Shown: positions 57,890-64,000 of the stretch, in pieces
Numbering within the stretch: position 1 is the stretch's first letter
How the letters are laid out: each line of letters opens with the position of its first letter
Origin: Niabella agricola
GTDB taxonomy: Bacteria > Bacteroidota > Bacteroidia > Chitinophagales > Chitinophagaceae
Assembly: GCF_021538615.1 (NCBI RefSeq)
Contig: NZ_JAJHIZ010000003.1
Location: 2,108,001 to 2,172,000 of the forward strand
Direction: 5' to 3'
DNA: 64,000 nt
Position numbers and translations under genes: made by a program
Notes under the pieces: generated by a model
What the model was told of the DNA's origin: nothing
Seen by the model: only the letters and a program-made list of their open reading frames with translations
Database searches by the model: none

Positions 57890-59445
57890 CCAGCCCCGTC
57901 CGGGATGCCGGTGGCCGCAATTCCTCCTTTATAATACCGCAACCGGGTGATGTAAAAATAGCGAACTACCTTTCCCATCCGGATCTGCGGCAGCACCATT
58001 GTATCCGCCACTGTTTTAAAGCACTCCAGCAATCTCCCGGAAGGTGCGCGGTAATAGTTCGACACGCTTATATAATAAGCATCGCTCCCTGTTTTCAGGC
58101 CGGCGCGTTGCAGATTTAACCAGGCAAACTGATGGATCTCATCCAAACTTCCCACCGCCATAAACGGGTAATGATAGGCCGCAGCCAGGTACCAGTTGAG
58201 ATGACCGGCAGGAAACCAGTAGTCCGAGAGTATAAACGCTGCCGGTTGCATGCGGCCAGTGGCCAGGTCTTTTCGGTACAGAGTATCGAAACCTGCGGCA
58301 AAAGCATGCCATCCGGTGAAATCCAGCAGCAGGTCGCCGTTACCGGTTTTCAGCGCTTCTTTTGACGAAAAGGTTACCGGTAGGAGAAAAGAAGCCAGCG
58401 TAATCAGCAGCACTACCGCAGCAGTAAGCAGATTGGCCCATTGCAGCACCCCGGGCCAGGGCCGCACTGCTTTATTCCGGTGTGCAATCAACACTGCGCC
58501 CAACAAAGACAGTACTACATATGAAGGCCCTGTCCAATGCGGAAGCACGTCTCTAAACAAGGAAAAAAACCATACCGGCAGCAGCAGCGGCAGGATAAAA
58601 CTATGCAGCAACCATTGCTGTTTCCGGGGCAATAACCGTTTTTTGCTGCAATAAACGGCGCCTGAAATTCCCAGGATGCAGCAAACAGGGTTATTATATC
58701 CCATTTCGGCCAGCACCTCCTTCAAAAAGCGATCGACACGTACCGGGGAATGATCAATGGCAATGCGCCCCGCGTGATACCCGATGCCAACCCCGCCATT
58801 ATCCATATTCCAGTAGATAACAGGAAATACGATACAAAGCGTAAGCATCAATGACAGGTACAACACCGGCTCTTTGAGCAGCGCACTCCGGCTGTAAAGC
58901 AGGTAGCTCCCCAGTCCGGCCCATAACAGCACACCACTCAGCTTACTCATAGCCGCCAGTCCGCATACCAATCCAAACAACAGCAGTAGGCGGCGTTGCC
59001 GGCTGCGTGTTGCCTGGCAGCACAAATCCAACGCCAGCGACAGGGCCAGCAGCCAGCATAGCAATAAAGGGGCATCCGGCATAATCATAAAACCACTGAT
59101 CATACCGGCGTACACAGAAGCCGTAAATAACAGGGCGGCGATCCAGCCGGCATATGGGCTGTACAGTTTTCGCCCGATTGTAAATACAAGCCAGGTATTG
59201 ATGCCCCCGATAGCAATAAAGCCCAACCGTAGCAGCAGCTCCTGTTTTAACAGCAGGTTGAGCGACCCGATCCGGATCACCAAGGCCACCATCGGCGGAT
59301 GATCGAAATAGTTCCACTGCCACTGCTGTGCATAGGCCAGGTAATACACTTCGTCGTTGCCCAGTTCCAGCAAAGCCGATAGCAGCAGCTTGCAAAAAAC
59401 AACGCCTGCAATCAGGTACCATACTTTTTTCTGAAAGCGCTCCAT
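57886..59445 (-). CDS. ArnT-like membrane glycosyltransferase (GT39/GT83-type)
   Basis: A 519-residue polytopic protein of about 11 membrane helices related to lipid-linked sugar transferases. Near the N-terminus, LGNDEVYYLAYAQQWQWNYFDHPPMVAL contains the acidic first-loop motif (DE and DHPP) needed for polyprenyl-phosphate-sugar donors. It probably moves a sugar from a lipid carrier to lipid A or another outer-surface acceptor. ATG at 59445 is chosen, 8 bases after the PAP2 gene; 59514 is an in-frame alternative that would overlap it. Such a pair with a PAP2 phosphatase is common. Confidence 0.88.
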   Translation of the reverse strand: MERFQKKVWYLIAGVVFCKLLLSALLELGNDEVYYLAYAQQWQWNYFDHPPMVALVIRIGSLNLLLKQELLLRLGFIAIGGINTWLVFTIGRKLYSPYAGWIAALLFTASVYAGMISGFMIMPDAPLLLCWLLALSLALDLCCQATRSRQRRLLLLFGLVCGLAAMSKLSGVLLWAGLGSYLLYSRSALLKEPVLYLSLMLTLCIVFPVIYWNMDNGGVGIGYHAGRIAIDHSPVRVDRFLKEVLAEMGYNNPVCCILGISGAVYCSKKRLLPRKQQWLLHSFILPLLLPVWFFSLFRDVLPHWTGPSYVVLSLLGAVLIAHRNKAVRPWPGVLQWANLLTAAVVLLITLASFLLPVTFSSKEALKTGNGDLLLDFTGWHAFAAGFDTLYRKDLATGRMQPAAFILSDYWFPAGHLNWYLAAAYHYPFMAVGSLDEIHQFAWLNLQRAGLKTGSDAYYISVSNYYRAPSGRLLECFKTVADTMVLPQIRMGKVVRYFYITRLRYYKGGIAATGIPDGAG

Positions 59446-59453
59446 AAAACCAC

Positions 59454-60113
59454 TTAAGCCGGTACCCCATCCGCGCCGGGAATGGGATTCCTTTTTTTGA
59501 GCCAGAACGGACATTGCACAGATGCATATACTACAATGGCCGTTACGCTACCGATCAGCATTCCCGCAAATACATCCGGCAGGAAATGTTGACCCAGGTA
59601 GATGCGTGAATACCCGGCCATACAGGCTAAAAAAAAGAACAGTATGCGGGATCGGGCGCTCTTTGTATGCAAACAGCACAGGAGCGCCAGCGCAAAGGCC
59701 GATGTGGTATGACCGGATGGAAAGCTGTTATAACCCGAATGCGTAACACCGTCGATAAAATGATGGTAGGTATCGGTTCCCAACGCGGCCATGGGCCTGG
59801 GCAAATGCGCCACCTTCTTTAATACCTGGGCAATCAGTCCGGAGATCAGAAAAGCCAGCAATATGCGAAAGCCCAGCAACCGGTTATTCAGCATAAAAAG
59901 AAGCAGGGCCAGGAACAGTGAAAACAACCCGTCGCCCACATAGGTATACGCAATAAAAAAATCATCCAGCGCTTTGCAATGAAAAAAGTTTAACCAGAAA
60001 AAACTGTATTCCTTTGGTATCAGCAGGCTGGGGAAAGCCAGCAGGAAGGCAAAGAGCAACAGGATGCCGGCAAACGTCCTGTGCTCAATGGCGAGGTTGC
60101 GGAGGTATTGCAT
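59454..60113 (-). CDS. PAP2 family membrane phosphatase
   Basis: Removes phosphate from a lipid carrier, lipid A or another substrate at the membrane. It is 219 residues with about six hydrophobic segments. The three catalytic motifs are visible: KVAHLPRP (KxxxxxxRP), FPSGHTTSA (PSGH) and YSRIYLGQHFLPDV (SRxxxxxHxxxD). It is translationally close to the ArnT-like gene, implying joint work in lipid-linked sugar metabolism or lipid A modification. Confidence 0.92.
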   Translation of the reverse strand: MQYLRNLAIEHRTFAGILLLFAFLLAFPSLLIPKEYSFFWLNFFHCKALDDFFIAYTYVGDGLFSLFLALLLFMLNNRLLGFRILLAFLISGLIAQVLKKVAHLPRPMAALGTDTYHHFIDGVTHSGYNSFPSGHTTSAFALALLCCLHTKSARSRILFFFLACMAGYSRIYLGQHFLPDVFAGMLIGSVTAIVVYASVQCPFWLKKRNPIPGADGVPA

Positions 60114-60242
60114 GAGCAGGTATTTGCAGTCAAAACTATCTTTCTCTTGTTGCCTTTATATTAACTTCCGAAAATTAACAAACAGATAAAATACAGCAGC
60201 AATCCATCCGGTATACCCAGACGTCTGTAACGGAATTTAAAA

Positions 60243-60276
60243 ATCCCTGCAGAAACGCTCCCTGTTTTTGCAGGGA
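60243..60276. repeat. Inverted repeat overlapping the DUF1080 promoter
   Basis: TCCCTGCA (60243-60250) and TGCAGGGA (60269-60276) are perfect inverted copies 18 bases apart. The right arm overlaps the -33 TTTG. It could be an operator, or an inward terminator for antisense transcription, since TTTTTAAA follows on the minus strand. Confidence 0.5.
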
Positions 60277-60297
60277 TTGCATAAAGTAGTACCTTTA
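60267..60297 (+). promoter_or_regulatory. Promoter of the DUF1080 gene
   Basis: TTTG (60267-60270) and TACCTTTA (60290-60297; last base differs from TAnnTTTG) are separated by 19 bases. The predicted start near 60303 supports the ATG at 60332. Confidence 0.65.
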
Positions 60298-60331
60298 AAT
60301 GTTTGATATCGTAATTAAAAAAATTGTTTTT

Positions 60332-61156
60332 ATGCGGATCCTTTTCCTTACCCTGCTGTCGGCCGTTTCTTTTTTTTCAAATGCCCAGGAAAATTTTCCG
60401 CGAAAATGGGTACAGCTCTTTAATGGCAGGGATCTTTCCGGATGGACGCCCAAGATCACCGGCTACGCTTATGGCGATAATTACGGAAACACCTTCCGTG
60501 TAGTGGATAAAAAGCTTACGGTGAACTACGATCATTATAAAACCTTCAACGACCGTTTTGGTCACCTGTTCTATAAAACACCATTCTCGTATTACCTGCT
60601 GGCAGTGGAATACCGCTTTGTAGGCAAACAAAATAGCGGCGCTCCCGGATGGGCTTATAAGAACAGCGGTGTAATGATCCACTGTCAGCCGCCGGCTACT
60701 ATGGGCAAGGACCAGGATTTTCCGATTTCCATTGAAGTGCAGCTGCTGGGCGGCGATTCCACCGGCGAACGAAGCACCTGCAACTTATGTACGCCCGGAA
60801 CCAATGTAGAAATGAACGGGAAACTGGTAACGCAGCATTGCATCAACTCTACCTCAAAAACCTTCCGCAACGAGGAATGGGTGCGGGCTGAAATATTGGT
60901 ACTGGGCGATTCGGTGGTGAAACATATCGCTAATGGCGACACAGTGTTGGTTTATCAGAAACCGCAGATCGGCGGTGGAAGCGTAACGCATTTTGACCCG
61001 GCTGTAAAAAAAGACGGACAACTTTTACAATCCGGGTATATCTCTTTGCAAAGCGAAGGGCATCCTATCGAATTCAGAAAGGTGGAAATCATCGACCTGA
61101 GCCCTTATTATGACAAAAAATCCGCCGCCCCAACAAGCAGGGCCTCAAAAAAATAA
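60332..61156 (+). CDS. DUF1080 (3-keto-disaccharide hydrolase-like) secreted protein
   Basis: A 274-residue protein with signal peptide (RILFLTLLSAVSFFSNAQ). The concanavalin-like beta-sandwich shows WVQLFNGRDLSGWTPKITGY, the phrase KNSGVMIHCQPPATMGKDQD and ISIEVQLLGGDSTGERST, followed by a C-terminal GYISLQSEGHPIEFRKVEII. The family includes enzymes acting on 3-keto-glucosides or related glycans. ATG at 60332 is chosen over 60299, which would lie at the transcription start. The SemiSWEET and RlpA-like genes follow in the same direction. Confidence 0.88.
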   Translation: MRILFLTLLSAVSFFSNAQENFPRKWVQLFNGRDLSGWTPKITGYAYGDNYGNTFRVVDKKLTVNYDHYKTFNDRFGHLFYKTPFSYYLLAVEYRFVGKQNSGAPGWAYKNSGVMIHCQPPATMGKDQDFPISIEVQLLGGDSTGERSTCNLCTPGTNVEMNGKLVTQHCINSTSKTFRNEEWVRAEILVLGDSVVKHIANGDTVLVYQKPQIGGGSVTHFDPAVKKDGQLLQSGYISLQSEGHPIEFRKVEIIDLSPYYDKKSAAPTSRASKK

Positions 61157-61170
61157 TTCAATTTTTTATT

Positions 61171-61455
61171 ATGGCATGGGCTGTATCGGGAGTGGATCTT
61201 TTAGGGTATGTGGCGGGTGCCATTACAACCCTTACGTTTCTGCCGCAGGTGCTAAAGACGATCCGCGAAAAATCAGTAAAAGACATTTCGCTGATGATGT
61301 TTGTTATTGCAGCTGTAAATGAAGTACTGTGGATCATTTATGGTGTTCTGAAAGACGATTGGGTGATCATTTTGACAAACGCGGTGATCCTCTGTCTGTC
61401 GTTAACGATGATTTATCTTAAGTTCGCCTATGCCCGTAAACATCGTTCTCCATGA
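61171..61455 (+). CDS. SemiSWEET sugar transporter
   Basis: A 94-residue membrane protein with three helices, a half-size SWEET that dimerises to form a sugar uniporter. The PQ-loop signature is [20 protein letters not shown] (Pro25, Gln26), and the second and third helices include [16 protein letters not shown] and [20 protein letters not shown]. It follows the DUF1080 gene by 14 bases and overlaps the next gene by 4 bases, so it may import sugar released by the neighbouring enzyme. Confidence 0.92.
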   Translation: MAWAVSGVDLLGYVAGAITTLTFLPQVLKTIREKSVKDISLMMFVIAAVNEVLWIIYGVLKDDWVIILTNAVILCLSLTMIYLKFAYARKHRSP

Positions 61456-61808
61456 TACGCCGTATGCTCCTGTTGTTTCTGTTGCTTTTGGGATTGTTTT
61501 CCTGCAGTCGTAAAATCAGCGAAACCGGCAAGGCGTCTTATTATGCCGACCGTTTCTCCGGCCGGAAAACTGCCAGTGGTGCTGTGTTCCGTCAAAACAA
61601 AAGAACAGCCGCCCACCCTTCCCTGCCTTTTGGCACCATCGTCAAAGTCACCAATCTGAAAAACGGGCGTAAAGTAAAAGTACGTATCAACGACCGGGGC
61701 CCCTTTGTTCAGGACAGGATCATTGATCTCAGTAAAAAATCGGCAAGAAAACTCGGCATGCTAAGCGACGGCGTGGTTCCCGTAAAGATCCGTTATAAAA
61801 AGAGATAG
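61452..61808 (+). CDS. RlpA-like double-psi beta-barrel lipoprotein
   Basis: A 118-residue lipoprotein with lipobox LLGLFSC and a single RlpA/DPBB domain: [37 protein letters not shown] and [20 protein letters not shown]. The Asp in NDRGP is the catalytic-type residue of RlpA lytic transglycosylases, which cut denuded glycan strands in peptidoglycan. It lacks the SPOR domain of E. coli RlpA. It overlaps the SemiSWEET gene by 4 bases (ATGA), an unusual pairing. Confidence 0.88.
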   Translation: MIRRMLLLFLLLLGLFSCSRKISETGKASYYADRFSGRKTASGAVFRQNKRTAAHPSLPFGTIVKVTNLKNGRKVKVRINDRGPFVQDRIIDLSKKSARKLGMLSDGVVPVKIRYKKR

Positions 61809-61833
61809 CCGCCAGATTTACAAATCCGGCGGC
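61808..61833 (+). terminator. Hairpin after the RlpA-like gene
   Basis: GCCGCCAGATTT (61808-61819) and AAATCCGGCGGC (61822-61833) pair over 12 bases with one mismatch. It starts at the last base of the stop codon. There is no T-tract, so it may stabilise or terminate the transcript without being a classical terminator. Confidence 0.5.
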
Positions 61834-62231
61834 CACGGTTCAGAGGGCTAAGAGCAGCCACATTGCATTGCCGGGCGCACTGCATGGCACGCCGACATAT
61901 AGTTGATTATCATATTGATTGTTTCCCGGGTTTGTTTTGGATTCGATACGTAAAAGTAAGGGTTATCCATTAATCTGCTGCTATTTTTAGCAAGTTTGAC
62001 TTCTTTTTTTTGCCCTTCTATAATTTGGATAAGGAGCCGCCGGAAATAAGTCCGGAGAATTAAAAAACTTGTATATATTATGGCGAATTAAGCATAATTC
62101 ATATAGAATTTAAGTAAAAAAAACATTTAATAAAAGAATCTTCTTTATTTTTTGATCGATTTTCGTTTCTTGATTAAATTTTTAAAGTAAGTTTGGCTAT
62201 TTTCGATAACCTTAACGAAACAGATCGGATC
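61834..62231. other. AT-rich intergenic region upstream of the ROK gene
   Basis: About 400 bases with no gene. The right half is very AT-rich. An exact -7 box TAAGTTTG lies at 62188-62195 with a TTTC about 19-20 bases upstream, predicting transcription from near 62200 and supporting the ATG at 62232. Confidence 0.6.
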
Positions 62232-63485
62232 ATGAAATCAAAAACGATTGTAGAGAATGAACACCCGCTGCTGCTATCAGAAAGCAGGAAACAATACCTT
62301 TTTAAAGTACGGCTGCTGAAATACCTGTATGAGGTAGATGCTGCTTCCGTGGGAGAAATTTGCAAGGCGCTGTCTATAAGTACACCTACCACATTGAAAC
62401 TGCTGGGCGAACTGAGCAGGGAGCAGTGGATCGAAAAGCGTGGATTCGGAAAATCCATGGGGGGCCGGAAGCCCGACCTGTTCGGGTTGAAAGCGGGATC
62501 CCTGTATACCCTTTGTATCGATATTGAACTGTTCAGTGTGAAAATGGTTGTCATGGACAATGTGCATAAGGAGAGCACTCCCATTGTAACCACCGTACAT
62601 ACCCTATCAAAAGACCGGCATGGGATCGACCAGGTGCACCAGATGGCGGTTTCATTGCTGGATCAGTCGGGTATCGATAAAAGCCGGCTGATTGGCGTGA
62701 GCATTGGTATGCCCGGACTGGTGGATTCCTTCCAGGGGGAAAACTACAGCTATCTCACCAACGATATTCCGGGGAAAACACTCCAGCACGCGTTTGAAGA
62801 AAAGTTCAAGCTTCCGGTAGTACTGCAGAACGATGTAAAGGGTACCGCCCTGGCTGAGTTGCGGCACGGCCAGGCACTCGGCAAAAAGAATGCCCTGGTA
62901 TTACTGATGGACTGGGGAGTTGGACTGGGCATTATTATGGATGGAAAAGTGCGGCAGGGTGCTTCCGGCTTTTCAGGGGAGATGGGGCATATCCCTTTTA
63001 TCGATAACGGCGATTTATGTTACTGCGGTAAACATGGCTGCCTGGAAACCGTAGCCTCCGGACTGGCACTGGCCAAGATGGCCAAGGAAGGAATCCTTTC
63101 CGGCAAAAACTCGATACTGGCAGAACTTTCTGAAAAAGAAATTGACAATATTGAAGCAGAAGTGGTCATTAAGGCCGCAAACCGCGGAGATCAATACGCC
63201 ATCAAATTATTATCCAATATCGGTACCAATATGGGAAAGGGTATTTCAACGCTCATTCAGCTGTTTAACCCGGAGCTGATCATCCTTGGTGGTAAAATTG
63301 CAGAAGCCCGGCAATACATTACCCTGCCGATGCAGCAGGCCATCAATACCTATTGCATGACGCAGATCCGGGAAAAGGCGTCCATTGTGTCCTCCGAACT
63401 TGGAAAGAACGGCCGCCTCCTGGGCTATGCCACTGCTTCCTTCGACCATTATTTTGATTCGCTGCTGCGGGAGCTGGAAGGATGA
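62232..63485 (+). CDS. ROK family transcriptional regulator/sugar kinase
   Basis: A 417-residue NagC/Mlc-like ROK protein. An N-terminal winged helix-turn-helix (about 20-80; VGEICKALSISTPTTLKLLG) precedes the ROK fold. The sugar site has FSGEMGHIPF and the zinc motif is CYCGKHGCLE. DVKGTALAELRHGQ and DWGVGLGIIMDGK are family segments. It should repress or activate sugar genes in response to a sugar ligand. It is not near the SusCD locus, so its targets are unclear; an AT-rich promoter precedes it. Confidence 0.92.
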   Translation: MKSKTIVENEHPLLLSESRKQYLFKVRLLKYLYEVDAASVGEICKALSISTPTTLKLLGELSREQWIEKRGFGKSMGGRKPDLFGLKAGSLYTLCIDIELFSVKMVVMDNVHKESTPIVTTVHTLSKDRHGIDQVHQMAVSLLDQSGIDKSRLIGVSIGMPGLVDSFQGENYSYLTNDIPGKTLQHAFEEKFKLPVVLQNDVKGTALAELRHGQALGKKNALVLLMDWGVGLGIIMDGKVRQGASGFSGEMGHIPFIDNGDLCYCGKHGCLETVASGLALAKMAKEGILSGKNSILAELSEKEIDNIEAEVVIKAANRGDQYAIKLLSNIGTNMGKGISTLIQLFNPELIILGGKIAEARQYITLPMQQAINTYCMTQIREKASIVSSELGKNGRLLGYATASFDHYFDSLLRELEG

Positions 63486-63489
63486 TCTT

Positions 63490-64000
63490 TTATTCCAGTA
63501 CCGGCCGGAGCCAGCGCCGCAGATCATCTTCCGGCATTACCTTCCGTTGCATATAATCCAGGAACTGGTCCTCCTGGATCTTTCCAACGCCGAAGTATTT
63601 GCTCTCCGGGTGACTGAAATACCAGCCACATACAGATGAAGCCGGGTACATGGCCAGGGATTCAGTCAGATGGATCCCAGTGGCTTCCTCGCCGCCCAGC
63701 AGGCTGAATAATTTATATTTTTCAGTATGATCCGGACAGGCCGGGTAACCCGGTGCGGGACGGATGCCCTGATATTTTTCCTGGATGAGTTCGTCGTTTG
63801 AAAGCTGCTCTTCTTTTATATATCCCCAAAGTTCCTTCCGTACTTTCTCATGCAATAATTCGGCAAAGGCCTCTGCAAAACGGTCAGACAAAGCCTGCAG
63901 GTTGATCTTGCTATAATCATCGTTCTGGGCGATAAACCGCTCCAGGTGCGGCTCTATACCTTGTATGGTTACGGAGAAAGCGCCGATAAAATCGCCCTCC
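63490..64000 (-). CDS. metH: Cobalamin-dependent methionine synthase, C-terminal activation domain (continues beyond the right edge)
   Basis: The C-terminal 170 residues of MetH, which methylates homocysteine with methylcobalamin. The frame is open to base 64000. It carries the reactivation domain that binds S-adenosylmethionine: EGDFIGAFSVTIQGIEPHLE, AEAFAELLHEKVRKELWGY, the AdoMet-binding RPAPGYPACPDHTEK, and GWYFSHPESKYFGVGKIQEDQ. The gene converges with the ROK gene, separated by 4 bases. The homocysteine, folate and cobalamin domains lie outside the window. Confidence 0.93.
   Translation of the reverse strand, partial: EGDFIGAFSVTIQGIEPHLERFIAQNDDYSKINLQALSDRFAEAFAELLHEKVRKELWGYIKEEQLSNDELIQEKYQGIRPAPGYPACPDHTEKYKLFSLLGGEEATGIHLTESLAMYPASSVCGWYFSHPESKYFGVGKIQEDQFLDYMQRKVMPEDDLRRWLRPVLE

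Noticed and set aside
1..64000. CRISPR arrays, tRNA or rRNA genes, prophage and intact insertion sequences
   Set aside because: Read for regularly spaced repeats, cloverleaf-like arms and intact transposase genes; none was found by eye, though a short RNA gene could be missed without a covariance search.

Overview
This window looks like part of a chromosome from a Bacteroidota bacterium, most likely family Chitinophagaceae. The evidence is a SusC/SusD pair with glycoside hydrolases, an UpxY-type antiterminator heading a polysaccharide locus, a bTHX ribosomal protein gene, Bat-type aerotolerance genes, many promoters of the Bacteroidota form (TTTG, about 20 bases, TAnnTTTG) and few Shine-Dalgarno sites. 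The species cannot be named from the sequence alone. No rRNA, tRNA, CRISPR array, prophage or intact insertion sequence was seen.

Layout. 1-4071 (minus) is the promoter-proximal end of an exopolysaccharide or capsule operon: UpxY-like antiterminator, Wza-like export lipoprotein, Wzc-like tyrosine kinase, then RfbB running off the left edge. 4241-11478 holds an acyltransferase, a degenerate 2H-phosphoesterase-like protein, a class D beta-lactamase, a BatB/BatC pair flanked by copies of a short extragenic repeat, a DUF4861 protein and an NlpC/P60 lipoprotein. 12068-13255 is a peroxiredoxin-thioredoxin-small protein operon with a clear promoter and an OxyR-like palindrome. 13462-15949 holds phosphatidylserine decarboxylase, TonB and ExbD. 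16042-23808 has a pentapeptide protein, an exported DinB-like protein, an M1 peptidase, a broken REP-associated transposase beside a 51-base palindrome, an aldo/keto reductase, an MFS pump and an AraC regulator.

24052-32713 is mostly housekeeping: a MurU-like nucleotidyltransferase beside an AmgK-like kinase fused to a RapZ C-terminal domain (probable cell-wall sugar salvage), gamma carbonic anhydrase, RsgA, DapD, a glycosyltransferase, a threonylcarbamoyl-AMP synthase and a tRNA nucleotidyltransferase. 32790-51257 is a large carbohydrate region: alpha/beta hydrolase, PQQ-type dehydrogenase with cytochrome c, Gfo/Idh oxidoreductase, SusD, SusC, a NagB-like deaminase and a XylR-like regulator, then a PfkB kinase, two GH29 alpha-L-fucosidases and an aldo/keto reductase. 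Together they suggest capture, trimming and catabolism of a fucosylated, probably amino-sugar-containing glycan. Two coding remnants show that this region has lost genes.

51518-64000 returns to core genes: PyrH, an unknown protein, PdxH, a PepSY membrane protein, bTHX, HU, DUF4286, exonuclease III, a LOG-family hydrolase, an ArnT-like glycosyltransferase with a PAP2 phosphatase, DUF1080, SemiSWEET, RlpA-like and ROK proteins, and the C-terminal end of MetH at the right edge.

No single cassette stands out as a wholly new system. The most unusual items are the kinase-RapZ fusion, the transposase pseudogene with its palindrome, the repeat family around the bat genes, and quasi-periodic extragenic word repeats. 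Residue and base positions were counted by hand.
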